This document shows positions 30,878-41,597 of a DNA stretch of 64,000 nucleotides, in pieces. This DNA comes from Malikia sp. (GTDB lineage: Bacteria; Pseudomonadota; Gammaproteobacteria; Burkholderiales; Burkholderiaceae_C). Each line of letters starts with the position of its first letter. Position 1 is the stretch's first letter. The stretch spans positions 124,001 through 188,000 of the forward strand of contig NZ_JAQTZS010000001.1 of NCBI RefSeq assembly GCF_028687635.1. The letters are read 5' to 3'. The position numbers and the translations under genes are program-made. The notes under the pieces are model-generated. The model was not told where the DNA came from and ran no database searches. It was given only the letters and a program-made list of their open reading frames with translations.

Positions 30878-32173
30878 TCAGTCGTAGACTTCGGCGTTGG
30901 GGTCGGTGGCCTCCAGCTCGTAGCTCGCCGCCAGCATGGCCAGGCGCCCGATCACGCCGTACATGTAGAAGCGATTCGGCACGCTGGCGCCGGGCTTGAA
31001 GCCGGGCTGCGGCTGCTGCGCGCCCTTCTCGAAGGCCAGCGGCACGAAGCTGGCGCCCGGCGCATTGAGGTTCTCGTCGACGCCGCGATCGGCATGGACG
31101 CGGTAGAAGCCGCCCACCACGTAGCGGTCCAGCATGTAGACCACCGGCTCGGCGACCGCGTCGTTGACGCGCTCGTTGGTCAGCACGCCCTCCTGGATGA
31201 TCACGTCGTTGACGATCTGGCCGTCCTTGATGACGTTCATCTTGTTCTTGGTGCGACGGTTCAGGCTTTCGAGCTCCTTGGCGTCGCGCACCGTCATGAT
31301 GCCCATGCCATAGGTGCCGTTGTCGGCCTTGACCACCACGAAGGGCTTCTCGTTGATGCCGTATTCCTTGTACTTGCGCCGGATCTTGCCCAGCAGCGCA
31401 TCGACATTGGTCTGCAGGCATTCCATGCCGGTGCCCTCGGCGAAGTTGACCGCGCCACAGCTGTTGAACAGCGGGTTGATCAGCCAGGGGTCCATGCCCA
31501 GCAGCTTGCCGAAGCGCTTGGCGACCTCCTCGTAGGCCTTGAAATGCTGGCTCTTCTTGCGCACATGCCAGCCCGCGTGCAGCGGGGGCAGCAGGAACTG
31601 CTCGTGCAGGTCCTCCAGGATGCCGGGCACGCCCGCGCTCAGGTCGTTGTTGAGCAGGATGGTGCAGGGGTCGAAGTCCTTCAGGCCGATGCGCCGGTTG
31701 TGGCGGATCAGCGGCTCCAGCATGACCTGCTCGCCGTTGGGCAGCTGGAAGGTGGTGGGCTCCTTGATCTCGGGGTTCAGCGAGCCCAGGCGCACGTTGA
31801 GACCGGCCTGGTAGAAGATCTTCTGCAACTGCGCCACGTTCATCAGGTAGAACATGTTGCGGGTGTGGTTCTCGGGCACCAGCAGCAGGTTCTTGGCCTC
31901 GGGGCAGATCTTCTCGATCGCGGCCATGGCGGCTTGCACCGCCAGCGGCAGCATCTCGGGCGTGAGGTTGTTCCAGCCGCCGGGGTAGAGGTTGGTGTCG
32001 ACCGGCGCGAGCTTGAAGCCGGCGTTGCGGATGTCGACCGAGGAGTAGAACGGCGGCGTGTGCTCCATCCACTCCAGGCGAAACCAGCGCTCGATCACCG
32101 GAGTGGATTCCAGGATGCGCTGTTCGAGTTCGTTGATCGGGCCGGTGAGTGCGGTGACGAGATGGGGAACCAT
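30878..32173 (-). CDS. gshA: Glutamate-cysteine ligase, proteobacterial type GshA
   Basis: 431 residues. It makes gamma-glutamylcysteine, the first step of glutathione synthesis. It belongs to the betaproteobacterial glutamate-cysteine ligase type, unrelated in sequence to E. coli GshA. Features are the N-terminal VPHLVTALTGPINELEQRIL, FVVVKADNGTYGMGIMTVRD near residue 280 resembling an ATP-grasp loop, and IIQEGVLTNERVNDAVAEPV near 330. Length is normal. The start has AAAAAAGGG upstream. First gene of gshA-kup-gshB; divergent from the MFS gene. Confidence 0.93.
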   Translation of the reverse strand: MVPHLVTALTGPINELEQRILESTPVIERWFRLEWMEHTPPFYSSVDIRNAGFKLAPVDTNLYPGGWNNLTPEMLPLAVQAAMAAIEKICPEAKNLLLVPENHTRNMFYLMNVAQLQKIFYQAGLNVRLGSLNPEIKEPTTFQLPNGEQVMLEPLIRHNRRIGLKDFDPCTILLNNDLSAGVPGILEDLHEQFLLPPLHAGWHVRKKSQHFKAYEEVAKRFGKLLGMDPWLINPLFNSCGAVNFAEGTGMECLQTNVDALLGKIRRKYKEYGINEKPFVVVKADNGTYGMGIMTVRDAKELESLNRRTKNKMNVIKDGQIVNDVIIQEGVLTNERVNDAVAEPVVYMLDRYVVGGFYRVHADRGVDENLNAPGASFVPLAFEKGAQQPQPGFKPGASVPNRFYMYGVIGRLAMLAASYELEATDPNAEVYD

Positions 32174-32370
32174 GGTGAGGCCCTTTTTTAAGTATTGGAT
32201 TGCGCCTGGTCAGGCACCGTTATGAGGCGACATTCTAGAGACTGGGGGCGACAGCGGCTATTGCAAGCAAGACGATCGCAGACTGGGACACGCCCGAGCT
32301 CGAAAATACCCCGCCCCCCATATACTCGCAAGCTGCCCTCCCGACCTGTCCACCTGCTACCTCGCCTTCC

Positions 32371-33552
32371 ATGAACCCCAACCTCTGGCTGCTGGCCGCC
32401 GCGCAAGGCCTGTTCCTGACCAACAACGTGGTCTTCATCGCGATCAACGGCCTGGTCGGCCTGAGCCTGGCGCCGCTGGGCTGGATGGCCACCCTGCCCG
32501 TCATGGGCTATGTGGTCGGGGGGGCGCTATCGACCGGACTGGTCGCGCGCAGCCAGCGGCGCTGGGGCCGCAAGGTCTCGTTCCAGCTCGGGCTGGGAGT
32601 GGCGCTGCTGTCGACCCTGGCCTGCGCCGCCGCGCTGCAGCTCGGCAGCTTCTGGCTGCTGGTCGCCTCCACGCTGGTGGCGGGCTACTACAGCGCCAAC
32701 GGCCAGCTCTACCGCTTCGCCGCTGGCGAGCTGGCCGCGCCGGTCTTTCGCGAGCAGGCGGTCTCGCTGGTGCTGGCCGGTGGACTGATCGGCGCCGTCG
32801 CCGGCCCCAACCTGGCCACGCAGACGCGCGACTCGCTGGGGCAGCCCTTCCTGGGCGCCTACCTCGCGCTGGCGCTGGTCGCGCTGCTGGGAATGGCGGT
32901 GATCGGACTGATCCGCTTTCCGGCGGAACCGGCCAGGAAGGCCGGCGCCAGCAGCGGCCGCCCGCTGCGCGAGATCGCGCGCCAGCCGGAGTTCATCGTC
33001 GCGGCGGCCTGCTCGGCGCTCGGCTACGGCGTCATGAACCTGCTGATGGCCGCCACGCCGCTGGCGATGCAGGTCTGCGGCATGCCGTTCTCGGACGCGG
33101 CGCTGGTGCTGGAGTGGCATGTGATCGGCATGTTCGCGCCCGGTTTCTTCACCGGCCATCTGATCAAGCGCCTGGGCGTGCTGCCCGTGATGGGCGCGGG
33201 CGTGCTGCTCAACGCGGTCTGCATCGCGATCGCGCTCTCGGGCCAGGAGCTGCACCAGTTCCTGCTCGCGCTGTTCCTGCTCGGCATGGGCTGGAACTTC
33301 CTGTTCACCGGCAGCACCACGCTGGCGATGCAGGCCTACCGCCCCGAGGAGAAGGACAAGGCGCAGGCCGCGATCAACTTCTGCGTCTTCGCCACCATGG
33401 CCCTGACCTCGTTTGCCTCGGGCGCCCTGGTCACGACCCAGGGCTGGGTGCTGTTGAACTGGGGCTCGCTGATCCCGGTCGGTCTGACCGGCCTGGCCTT
33501 GCTGTGGCTGGCCGCCAAGCGGCGCACCATCAACGGCAAAGCCCCGGTCTGA
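32371..33552 (+). CDS. MFS transporter
   Basis: 393 residues with 12 predicted membrane helices in two blocks of six. The loop between TM2 and TM3 has ARSQRRWGRKVSFQ, close to the MFS G-x3-D-R-x-G-R-R-x pattern, and the second half contains GHLIKRLGVLPVMG. The transported substrate cannot be read from sequence; sugar or drug efflux types are possible. Monocistronic, with a 197-nt divergent gap from gshA. Confidence 0.85.
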   Translation: MNPNLWLLAAAQGLFLTNNVVFIAINGLVGLSLAPLGWMATLPVMGYVVGGALSTGLVARSQRRWGRKVSFQLGLGVALLSTLACAAALQLGSFWLLVASTLVAGYYSANGQLYRFAAGELAAPVFREQAVSLVLAGGLIGAVAGPNLATQTRDSLGQPFLGAYLALALVALLGMAVIGLIRFPAEPARKAGASSGRPLREIARQPEFIVAAACSALGYGVMNLLMAATPLAMQVCGMPFSDAALVLEWHVIGMFAPGFFTGHLIKRLGVLPVMGAGVLLNAVCIAIALSGQELHQFLLALFLLGMGWNFLFTGSTTLAMQAYRPEEKDKAQAAINFCVFATMALTSFASGALVTTQGWVLLNWGSLIPVGLTGLALLWLAAKRRTINGKAPV

Positions 33553-33597
33553 CCCAATCCATTATTCTTGGCGCCGGCCGCGCCTGGTGGCTGAAAA

Positions 33598-33619
33598 GTT
33601 TCCAGAACGTTTCCAGAAC
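33598..33619. repeat. Tandem 11-bp direct repeat
   Basis: GTTTCCAGAAC occurs twice head to tail in the 109-nt gap between the MFS and chemoreceptor genes. No function is apparent and there is no T-run terminator in this gap. Confidence 0.6.
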
Positions 33620-33661
33620 GCGGCCTGCCGCGTCGCTCTCGCTGGGCCGTGGCCAGCGGCG

Positions 33662-35653
33662 CTAAGCCGCCTGCGGCCCGGGCAGGGCAAGTTGGCTGTT
33701 CGGCTCCAACTGGAACACCGACACCACCTTGACCAGATCGTCGGCCTGCATGCTCAGACTGCTGGCGGCGGCGGCCATCTGTTCGACCATCGCGGCATTC
33801 TCTTGCGTCGCCTGGTCCATCTGCGTGACCGACTTGCCGACCTGCATCACGCCCGCGCTTTGCTGCGCACTCGCCACGCTGATCTCACCCATGATGCGGG
33901 TGACGCGCTGAATCGCGTTGACGACCTCCGACATGGTGCGGCCAGCCTGATCCACCAGCAGCGAACCCTGTTCGACCCGTTCGACGCTGATGCCGATCAG
34001 GTCCTTGATCTCCTTGGCGGCGGCCGCGGACCGGCTGGCCAGACTGCGCACCTCGGAGGCCACCACCGCGAAGCCGCGACCCTGCTCGCCGGCCCGCGCT
34101 GCCTCTACCGCCGCATTCAGGGCCAGGATATTGGTCTGGAAGGCAATGCCATCGATCACGCCGATGATGTCGGCGATCCGGTTGGAGCTTTCGTTGATCG
34201 AGCGCATGGTGGTGACGACGCGACCCACCACCTCGCCGCCAGCCAGGGCCACCTGCGAGGCCGTCTGCGCCAGCTGGGTGGCCTGCTGGGCGTTCTCCGC
34301 GTTGTGCTTGACGGCGGAGCCCAGCTCATCCATCGAGGACGCGGTTTGCTGCAAAGTGAACGCCTGGTTCTCGGTGCGGCTCGACAGGTCGTGGTTGCCC
34401 ATCGATATTTCGGCGCTGGCCGAGGCCACGGCCCGCGCGCCCTGACGCACCTTGGCCACCACGTTGACCAGGCTGGCTTGCATGGTTTGCAGCTGCATCA
34501 TCAGGCAGTTCGGGTCCTGGCCTTGCCCTCCTGCCGGCTGGCTCAAATCACCGGCGGCGATGCGCTGGGCGACTGCCGCCGCGTCGGCCGGCTCGCCACC
34601 AATCGGCCGCAGCACCATGCGATCCAGCGACAAGCCCAGCACCAGCGAGACACCCACGATGCTGACCAGCCCGAGGGCCAAGGCCCAGAAGCGCAGCCGA
34701 TGGACCTCGGCCAGCATTTCGCTGGTGGGAATGGTCACGACAAACGACCAGGGCATCTGGGTCGCCCCCACCTTGACCGGAACATAGAGGCGGGTGACCT
34801 CGCCCAGGCGCTCGTCGTGGGTGGTCAACTCGTGCCGCTGGCCAGCCTGGATGGCGGACCGCACCGCGGCGAGCCCGGATTCCTGGCCCAGGCTCTTGCC
34901 AATATTGGCCGCGTCACGGTCGCCGACATAGACCGCCTGGTTCGACAGCAAGCTGGCATAGCCGGTGTCGAGGATACGGATCTTGCCGACATGCTGCTGC
35001 AGGCTGGACAAGGTGATGTCCACCCCGGCGACCCCGACGAATTGGCCGTCGATCCTGATCGGCACCACCACGCTGGTGATCTGGAACTCCTTGCCGACCA
35101 CGACATAGGGGTAGGGCTCGACCAGCGTTTCATTGCCCGTCTGCTTGGGGATCAGGTAATAGTCGCCGGGCCCGGGCTTGTCGTAGTCGAGCAGCGGCTC
35201 CAGCACGATCTGGCCCGAGCCACGGTTCCAGTAAGGCACGTAGCGGCCGGTGCCATCGTGGCCGGACTGGTTGATGTACTTGGCATCCTGGCCGTCGAGT
35301 GCATTAGGCTCCCAGCCAGACCAGACCCCCAGAAAGTTCGGATTGCCCGCCAGCACCCCCTTGAGCATGGCATCGGCCTTCGCTCGGTCGATATGGCCCT
35401 GGGCTTTCATCTCGCCCATGGCCTGCGCCAGCGTGCGCGCCGCGTCCAATGCGTTGTCAAGCACGGCGGAGACCTGCCGGCTCTGATGATCCGCCAGCTC
35501 GTTGGCGTAATCCAGGGACAACCGTTTTTGCGCGCTCCCGGCCTGACCGACCAGGACGGCCACGGTCAGCGAAAAACCGATCAGGACAACCAGTATCACC
35601 AGCAACTGCTGCCTGAGGCGCAGGTTGAATTTCGGCTTGATTGGGTTCCACAT
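33662..35653 (-). CDS. Methyl-accepting chemotaxis protein with dCache sensor domain
   Basis: 663 residues. TM1 is at 17-38. The periplasmic dCache region (about 40-300) has [27 protein letters not shown] and [18 protein letters not shown], the amino-acid/organic-acid sensor pattern. TM2 is near 315-335, followed by a HAMP region with [20 protein letters not shown]. The signalling hairpin tip is [32 protein letters not shown], the strictly conserved MCP motif. Methylation-type Gln/Glu helices flank it. No CheR-binding pentapeptide at the end. The start MWNPIKPKF at 35653 was chosen; the frame extends 67 codons upstream without signal. Confidence 0.93.
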   Translation of the reverse strand: MWNPIKPKFNLRLRQQLLVILVVLIGFSLTVAVLVGQAGSAQKRLSLDYANELADHQSRQVSAVLDNALDAARTLAQAMGEMKAQGHIDRAKADAMLKGVLAGNPNFLGVWSGWEPNALDGQDAKYINQSGHDGTGRYVPYWNRGSGQIVLEPLLDYDKPGPGDYYLIPKQTGNETLVEPYPYVVVGKEFQITSVVVPIRIDGQFVGVAGVDITLSSLQQHVGKIRILDTGYASLLSNQAVYVGDRDAANIGKSLGQESGLAAVRSAIQAGQRHELTTHDERLGEVTRLYVPVKVGATQMPWSFVVTIPTSEMLAEVHRLRFWALALGLVSIVGVSLVLGLSLDRMVLRPIGGEPADAAAVAQRIAAGDLSQPAGGQGQDPNCLMMQLQTMQASLVNVVAKVRQGARAVASASAEISMGNHDLSSRTENQAFTLQQTASSMDELGSAVKHNAENAQQATQLAQTASQVALAGGEVVGRVVTTMRSINESSNRIADIIGVIDGIAFQTNILALNAAVEAARAGEQGRGFAVVASEVRSLASRSAAAAKEIKDLIGISVERVEQGSLLVDQAGRTMSEVVNAIQRVTRIMGEISVASAQQSAGVMQVGKSVTQMDQATQENAAMVEQMAAAASSLSMQADDLVKVVSVFQLEPNSQLALPGPQAA

Positions 35654-35862
35654 GCTGACGTTCCTTGCAAAGACCGATCCGGCCTCGATCCAGGTGTGAA
35701 GCCATATCGGGATGGGTCGGCTGTCATCAAGCACGATCCATGCCGGGCGATTCCCAGCGCTGGGGCAGCGCGGAACCAAAAACAGGAAAGTCTGTTGGGA
35801 AAGAAGAGGCAATGCGCACCAATATGGGGCGAAAGCCGGAACCTCAAGGCCCAATTGCGGGC

Positions 35863-37353
35863 TCAGGGCATGCGCGCGATCACCTCGACCACGGCAGCCG
35901 TCAGGCGCTGCGCATAGGGCAGATGCAGGAATTCATTCGGGCCATGCGCGTTGCTACGCGGGCCCAGCACGCCGCAGACCATCATCTGCGCCTTCGGGAA
36001 GCCCTGGCTCAGCATGTTCATCAAGGGGATGGTGCCGCCCTGCCCCAGGGTCGCGCAGGGCGCGCCGTAATGCGCCTGACTGGCGGCCTGCAGCGCCTGC
36101 TCGAACCAGGGCGTGGTGGCAGGCGCGTCCCAGCCGGTCGCGGCGCCCTCGGGCTCGAAGGTGACCTTGGCCTGATAAGGGGCGTTGTCTTCGAGCAGGG
36201 TTTTCAGCTGCTGCACGGCCTGGCCCGCGTCAACGGTGGGCGGCAAGCGCAGACTGAGCTTGAACGCGCTCCAGGGGCGCAGCACGTTGCCGGCATTGGC
36301 CAGGCTCGGAAAACCGTCGGCGCCGGTCACGCTCAAGGTCGGACGCCAGGTGCGCCGCAGCAGCGCCTCGACCGGATCGGTCGTGGTCGGCAGCGTGAAG
36401 CCCGAAGATCCACCGCAGTCATGGTGCGCCCAGGGAAAGCGGCGCCAGACCTCGTCGCCCAGGATGGCCGCGGTCGCGCGCGCCTGCTCCAGGCGCAGCG
36501 CCGGGATCTCGCCGTGGAAGGCGCGTGGCAGCAGCTCGCCACTGGCGCTGTCCTCAAGCCGGTCGAACAGCTGGCGCATGATGCGAAAACTCGACGGCAC
36601 CAGGCCCGAGCTGTCGCCCGAATGGATGCCCTCGGTCAGCACCTCGACCTTGAGCACGCCGCTGGCGACGCCGCGCAGGCTGGTGGTCAGCCAGAGCTGA
36701 TCGTAGTTGCCGGCACCGCTGTCGAGGCAGATCACCAGGCCGACCTGGCCCAGGCGAGGCTTGAGCGCGTCGACATAGGGCAGCAGGTCGTGCGAGCCGC
36801 TCTCCTCGCAGGTCTCGATCAGTCCGACGATGCGCGGGTGCGCCACGCCCTGCGCCCGCAGGGCCTGCACCGCCGTGATGCTGGCATAGACCGCGTAGCC
36901 ATCGTCGGCGCCGCCGCGACCGTAGAGCTTGTCGTCGATGATCCTGGGTGTCCAGGGGCCGAGGTCGCTGCGCCAGCCGCTGAACTCGGGCTGCTTGTCG
37001 AGGTGACCGTACATCAGCACCGTCTCGCCGCTGGCCGGCGCCGGACTGCCCTCGCATCCACTGCTGGCCGGGATCTCGAAGAACAGCACCGGGGTGCGCG
37101 GCTGGCCGTCCGGCGTCTGAAGGCGCAGGATCTCCAGCGTCAGTCCGTCGATGCGCTGCGCCTGCACCCAGTCGGCCGCCTGGCGCAGCACGGCATCCAG
37201 ATAGCCATGCTCGGCCCAGGCCGGGTCGAAGGCCGGCGACTTGGCCGGTACCGCGATGTAGCGCTGCAGCTCGGGCACGATGCTGGCGCGCCAGCGTTCC
37301 TCGACGAGCGCGGCAAGGGACTGGGAATCGAGAGCGGGAATTCTGGCGTTCAT
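35863..37353 (-). CDS. M20-family metallopeptidase (CNDP-dipeptidase-like)
   Basis: 496 residues. Two-zinc peptidase of the M20 family. Metal and catalytic residues appear in order: [16 protein letters not shown] (His, catalytic Asp) near residue 110, [11 protein letters not shown] near 140 (bridging Asp), [10 protein letters not shown] near 177 (Glu-Glu), CLDSGA near 205, and a late [13 protein letters not shown] (His). A lid domain with GVHSG-equivalent [10 protein letters not shown] near 245 supports this. It probably hydrolyses dipeptides or N-acyl amino acids in the cytoplasm; exact substrate unknown. Confidence 0.9.
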   Translation of the reverse strand: MNARIPALDSQSLAALVEERWRASIVPELQRYIAVPAKSPAFDPAWAEHGYLDAVLRQAADWVQAQRIDGLTLEILRLQTPDGQPRTPVLFFEIPASSGCEGSPAPASGETVLMYGHLDKQPEFSGWRSDLGPWTPRIIDDKLYGRGGADDGYAVYASITAVQALRAQGVAHPRIVGLIETCEESGSHDLLPYVDALKPRLGQVGLVICLDSGAGNYDQLWLTTSLRGVASGVLKVEVLTEGIHSGDSSGLVPSSFRIMRQLFDRLEDSASGELLPRAFHGEIPALRLEQARATAAILGDEVWRRFPWAHHDCGGSSGFTLPTTTDPVEALLRRTWRPTLSVTGADGFPSLANAGNVLRPWSAFKLSLRLPPTVDAGQAVQQLKTLLEDNAPYQAKVTFEPEGAATGWDAPATTPWFEQALQAASQAHYGAPCATLGQGGTIPLMNMLSQGFPKAQMMVCGVLGPRSNAHGPNEFLHLPYAQRLTAAVVEVIARMP

Positions 37354-37396
37354 GCCTTCATTCTCACATGCCGACCCGACCCGCGTCAGACCGGAC

Positions 37397-37945
37397 TCAG
37401 TGGCCGCCGAAGCTCATCAGGCAATGCACCGGCAGGCCGGCGGCGCGCAGGCGATCGGCGCCGCCGAGCTCGGGCAGGTCGACGATGGCGGCCGCCTCGA
37501 CCACCTCGGCGCCGAGGCGCTCAAGCAGACGCTTGCCCGCCATCATGGTGCCGCCGGTGGCGATCAGGTCGTCGACCAGCAGCACGCGCTCGCCTGGCGC
37601 GACGGCATCGGTGTGCAGCTCCAGCGTGGCGCTGCCGTACTCGAGCTCATAGGTTTCGGCGATGGTGCGAAACGGCAGCTTGCCCTGCTTGCGTATCGGC
37701 ACGAAGCCCAGCCCCAGCGCGTAGGCCAGCGCCGCGCCGACGATGAAGCCGCGCGCGTCGAGACCGGCCACCCGGTCCGGACGCAGCGCCGGGTCACGGT
37801 AGCGGCTGGCCAGGCGCTCGACCACCTCACGCAGCAGCTGGGCGTCCTGCAGCAGCGGGGTGATGTCGCGGAACTGCACGCCGGGGGCCGGCCAGTCGGG
37901 CACGGTCCGGACATGCGATTTCAGGTCTATGCGGGTGACGTTCAT
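37397..37945 (-). CDS. apt: Adenine phosphoribosyltransferase Apt
   Basis: 182 residues. It salvages adenine to AMP using PRPP. The PRPP loop [14 protein letters not shown] is near residue 120-133. [10 protein letters not shown] near 26 and [17 protein letters not shown] near 62 are standard. The ATG at 37945 gives the family N-terminus; upstream open frame overlaps the antiporter gene. It sits 7 nt downstream of the KefB-type gene's stop on the same strand, so the two may be co-transcribed. Confidence 0.95.
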   Translation of the reverse strand: MNVTRIDLKSHVRTVPDWPAPGVQFRDITPLLQDAQLLREVVERLASRYRDPALRPDRVAGLDARGFIVGAALAYALGLGFVPIRKQGKLPFRTIAETYELEYGSATLELHTDAVAPGERVLLVDDLIATGGTMMAGKRLLERLGAEVVEAAAIVDLPELGGADRLRAAGLPVHCLMSFGGH

Positions 37946-37952
37946 GGGATGA

Positions 37953-39941
37953 TTATCGTCCGCTGACCAGTTTTTTCTCGGCCAGCCCGAGCGCATCGGG
38001 CCGGCCCGACAGCACCAGCGTATCGCCACCTTGCAGGACCAGTTCATCCGTCACTGGGACGTTCTTGCCGTCGGCGCGACGCAGACCCACGACCATGACG
38101 TCCAGCAAGGGCAGCAGCAGATCGCCCAGCGTCTTGCCCAGCATCTTGCCCGCCGGCGGCAGCGTCACCGTGACCAGGCGCTCCTGCCCCTGATCATCGG
38201 CCGTGCTGTCATCGGCACCGTGGAAATAGCCGCGCAGCAGCGAGTAGCGCTGCTCGCGCTGCTCCTGCACGACGCGGAACACGCGCCGCATCGGCACGCC
38301 GACCAGCGCCAGCGCATGACCGGCCAGCATCAGGCTGGCCTCGATCGCCTCGGGCACCACCTCGGTCGCACCGGCCTGACGCAGCTTCTCGATATCCTGG
38401 TCGTCGACCGTGCGCACCATGACCGGCACGGTCGGGGCATGCTCGTGCGCGAGCGCCAGCACCTTGATGGCGCTTGGGGTATCGAGGTAGGTCACGACCA
38501 CCGCACTGGCGCGCTTGAGTCCGGCCGCCTTGAGCGCCTGTACCCGCGCCGCGTCGCCATAGACCACCGAATGGCCGGCTGCCGCGGCCTGGCGCACCCG
38601 GTCCGGATCCAGGTCCAGCGCCATGTAGGGGATGCGCTCGCGCTCAAGCATGCGCGCGAGGTTCTGGCCGCAGCGGCCATAGCCGCAGATGATCACATGC
38701 TTGTCGGCCGCCATCGCGCGGGTGGCGATCTGCGTCATCTGGACCGACTGCATCAGCCAGTCGCTGCCAACCAGCCGGCTCACGATCACGTTGCTGCCCA
38801 TGATCATGAACGGCGCCAGCAGCATCGAGATCACCATGGAGGCCAGCACCGGGTTGAACAGCTCGGGCGGAATCAGGCGGTTCTGTGCCGCGAGCTGGAG
38901 CAGCACGAAGCCGAACTCGCCAGCCTGCGCCAGGTAGAGACCCACGCGCAGGGAGGTGCCCAGCGGCGCGCCAAAGGCCCGCACCAGACCGCTGATCACG
39001 GCCAGCTTGAACAGGAACGAGACGACCAGCAGCAGCAGCACCAGCGGCCAGCGCTCCCAGACGATGCGCCAGTCGAGCAGCATGCCTATCGTGATGAAGA
39101 ACAGCCCCAGCAGCACGTCATGGAAGGGCCGGATATCGGCCTCGACCCGGTGCTTGAACTCGGTCTCCGAGATCAGCATGCCGGCGACAAAGGCCCCCAG
39201 CGCGAGCGACAACCCGGCGTGCTCGGTCAGCCAGGCCAAGCCCAGCGTGAGCAGCAGGATGTTGAGCATGAAGAGCTCCTCGCTCTTGCGCCGCACCACC
39301 AGCGTCAGCCACCAGCGCATCACCTTCTGGCCGCCGGTCAGCAGGATGCCGAGCAACACGACCGCCTTCAACAGCGCCAGCCCCAGGCCCGTGAGCAGTT
39401 GTTCGGGCGGCGAGCCCAGCGCCGGAATCAGCACCAGCAGCGGCACCACGGCCAGATCCTGGAACAGCAGGATGCCGACCACGCGCTTGCCATGCTCGGA
39501 CTCAAGTTCCAGACGGTCAGACACCAGCTTGATGACGATGGCGGTCGAACTCATCGCCATCACACCGCCGAGCGCGAGCGCGTTGTACCACTCGAGCTTC
39601 CACCAGCGCGGCAGCCACCAGTCGAGCAGCACCGAGCCCAAGGTGGTCAGTGCGACTGTCAGCACCACCTGCAGCAGCCCCAGGCCAAAGACATGGCGGC
39701 GCATCGTGCGCAGCTTGGGCAAGCTGAACTCCAGCCCGATCACGAACATCAGGAACACGACGCCGAACTCGGCCAGGTAACGCAAGCCAGCCGAGTCCTG
39801 CGCCAAGGCCAGCGCATTGGGTCCGATCAGCACGCCAACGGTGAGGTAGCCCAGCATGGGGGGCAACTTGACCAGGCGGCACAGCACCACGCCCGCCACG
39901 GCGGCCACGAGGTAGAGTAACGCGATATCGAGGGAATTCAT
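37953..39941 (-). CDS. KefB/YbaL-type monovalent cation:proton antiporter (CPA2) with TrkA domains
   Basis: 662 residues. Twelve to thirteen membrane helices (1-390) form a CPA2 exchanger core, including [20 protein letters not shown] and [15 protein letters not shown] cytoplasmic RCK/TrkA-N Rossmann domain follows ([14 protein letters not shown] near residue 418, ALDLDP near 440), then a TrkA-C domain at the C-terminus. Domain order fits KefB/YbaL relatives that export potassium or sodium for protons. The presence of a full TrkA-C domain favours the YbaL-like branch, so gating by glutathione adducts is uncertain. Divergent from kdsD with 68 nt between. Confidence 0.87.
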   Translation of the reverse strand: MNSLDIALLYLVAAVAGVVLCRLVKLPPMLGYLTVGVLIGPNALALAQDSAGLRYLAEFGVVFLMFVIGLEFSLPKLRTMRRHVFGLGLLQVVLTVALTTLGSVLLDWWLPRWWKLEWYNALALGGVMAMSSTAIVIKLVSDRLELESEHGKRVVGILLFQDLAVVPLLVLIPALGSPPEQLLTGLGLALLKAVVLLGILLTGGQKVMRWWLTLVVRRKSEELFMLNILLLTLGLAWLTEHAGLSLALGAFVAGMLISETEFKHRVEADIRPFHDVLLGLFFITIGMLLDWRIVWERWPLVLLLLVVSFLFKLAVISGLVRAFGAPLGTSLRVGLYLAQAGEFGFVLLQLAAQNRLIPPELFNPVLASMVISMLLAPFMIMGSNVIVSRLVGSDWLMQSVQMTQIATRAMAADKHVIICGYGRCGQNLARMLERERIPYMALDLDPDRVRQAAAAGHSVVYGDAARVQALKAAGLKRASAVVVTYLDTPSAIKVLALAHEHAPTVPVMVRTVDDQDIEKLRQAGATEVVPEAIEASLMLAGHALALVGVPMRRVFRVVQEQREQRYSLLRGYFHGADDSTADDQGQERLVTVTLPPAGKMLGKTLGDLLLPLLDVMVVGLRRADGKNVPVTDELVLQGGDTLVLSGRPDALGLAEKKLVSGR

Positions 39942-40009
39942 GCCCCGATTTTATCGGCACCGGCAACCCGGCCGACTGCGGGCTCGCTCCTTGTCCGATA
40001 ATTCCGCCC

Positions 40010-40999
40010 ATGACTGCAAGCCACCTGCTCGACCCGGACGCCACGCTGGCGCTGGCGCGCGACGTCCTCGACATCGAATCCCAGGCCATCAGCGCGGCGG
40101 CGGCCCGGCTGGACGAACGCTTCGTGCAGGCGGTGCGGATCGCGCTGAACTGCGGTGGGCGCGTGGTCGTGACCGGCATGGGCAAGAGCGGCCATGTCGG
40201 GCGCAAGATCACCGCCACGCTGGCGTCGACCGGCACGCCGGCGATGTTCGTGCACCCGGCCGAGGCCAGCCACGGCGACCTCGGCATGATCACGCGCGCC
40301 GACGTCGTGCTCGCGATCAGCAACAGCGGCGAGAGCGAGGAGCTCACCGCCATCCTGCCGCTGATCAAGCGCATGGGCGTGCCGCTGCTGGCCATGACCG
40401 GCCGCTCCAGCTCCAGCCTGGGCCGGCATGCCGACGTGGTGCTCGACACCGGCGTCGAGAAGGAGGCCTGCCCGCACAACCTGGCACCGACCGCCAGCAC
40501 GACGGTGCAGCTCGCCATGGGCGACGCCCTGGCGGTCGCGCTGTTGAGCGCCAGAGGGTTTCGCCCCGACGACTTCGCGCGCTCGCACCCGGGCGGCGCG
40601 CTCGGGCGCAAGCTGCTGACCCTGGTCGGCGACGTGATGCGGCCGGCCGAGCAAGCCCCTCGCGTGGGTCTGGATGCCTCCCTGTCGGAGATGATGCGCG
40701 AGATCAGCGCCAAGGGCCTGGGCGCGACCGCGGTGATCGACGCGACCGGTCGTCCAGTCGGCATCTTCACCGACGGCGACCTGCGCCGCCTGATCGAAGG
40801 GGGCACCGAGCTGCGCGCGGTCAGCGCCGGCGCGGTCATGCACCGCCATCCACGCACCGTGCGCCCGGACGCCTTGGCGGTCGAGGCCGCCGAGCTGATG
40901 GAAACGCACAACATCAACAGCCTGCTGGTGGTCGATGCCCAGGGCCACCTCTGCGGTGCGCTCAACAGCCACGATCTGATGCGCGCCAAGGTGATCTGA
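40010..40999 (+). CDS. kdsD: D-arabinose 5-phosphate isomerase KdsD
   Basis: 329 residues. It converts ribulose 5-phosphate to arabinose 5-phosphate, the first step of KDO synthesis for lipopolysaccharide. The N-terminal SIS domain has GMGKSGHVGRKITATLASTG near residue 55 and ISNSGESEELTAILP near 105. Two CBS domains occupy about 205-329 (GIFTDGDLRRLIEGG). Length matches the KpsF/KdsD family. A GATAAT -10-like box lies only 7 nt before the ATG and no ribosome binding site is visible, suggesting a leaderless transcript. Confidence 0.94.
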   Translation: MTASHLLDPDATLALARDVLDIESQAISAAAARLDERFVQAVRIALNCGGRVVVTGMGKSGHVGRKITATLASTGTPAMFVHPAEASHGDLGMITRADVVLAISNSGESEELTAILPLIKRMGVPLLAMTGRSSSSLGRHADVVLDTGVEKEACPHNLAPTASTTVQLAMGDALAVALLSARGFRPDDFARSHPGGALGRKLLTLVGDVMRPAEQAPRVGLDASLSEMMREISAKGLGATAVIDATGRPVGIFTDGDLRRLIEGGTELRAVSAGAVMHRHPRTVRPDALAVEAAELMETHNINSLLVVDAQGHLCGALNSHDLMRAKVI

Positions 41000-41024
41000 C
41001 CCGACCCCATAACCGTTTTCTGCC

Positions 41025-41597
41025 ATGAATCCACCTGCCGCCCTGCCCCCCCTGAAACCGGTCCTGCAATTCACGCCTGAGCTGTTGCTGCGCGCGCAAG
41101 CGATCAAGGTGGCTTTCTTCGACGTCGACGGCGTGCTGACCGACGGGGGACTCTACTTCACCGAGACCGGCGAGACGATCAAACGCTTCCACACGCTGGA
41201 CGGCCACGGCATCAAGCTGCTGCAGCGCATCGGCGTGACCCCGGTGGTGGTGAGCGGGCGCGACTCGGCGCCGCTGCGCAAGCGCCTCGCCGCGCTGGGC
41301 GTGACGCACTGCCGCTTCGGCACCGAGGACAAGCGACCAGCGGCCGAAAGCATCATGGCCGAGCTCGGCCTCGACTGGAGCCAGGCAGCGGCCATCGGCG
41401 ACGACTGGCCCGATCTGCCGGTGCTGCGTCGCTGCGCCCTGGCCGTGGCGCCACCAGCGGCCCAGGCCGAGGTGCTGGCGCTGGCGCACCATGTCACGCG
41501 CGCGGCCGGCGGACTCGGTGCGGCGCGCGAATTCTGCGACCTGATCCTGATCGCGAGCGGCCGCTACGCCGCTCTGCTCGAAGAGGCGGCCGCATGA
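41025..41597 (+). CDS. kdsC: KDO-8-phosphate phosphatase KdsC
   Basis: 190 residues. HAD-superfamily phosphatase that releases KDO from KDO-8-phosphate. The HAD nucleophile motif is FFDVDGVLTDGGLYF near residue 30, motif II is VVSGRDS near 77, and motif III/IV is AAIGDDWPDLPVLRRC near 124. It lies 25 nt after kdsD. The stop overlaps the lptC start as ATGA. Confidence 0.94.
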   Translation: MNPPAALPPLKPVLQFTPELLLRAQAIKVAFFDVDGVLTDGGLYFTETGETIKRFHTLDGHGIKLLQRIGVTPVVVSGRDSAPLRKRLAALGVTHCRFGTEDKRPAAESIMAELGLDWSQAAAIGDDWPDLPVLRRCALAVAPPAAQAEVLALAHHVTRAAGGLGAAREFCDLILIASGRYAALLEEAAA

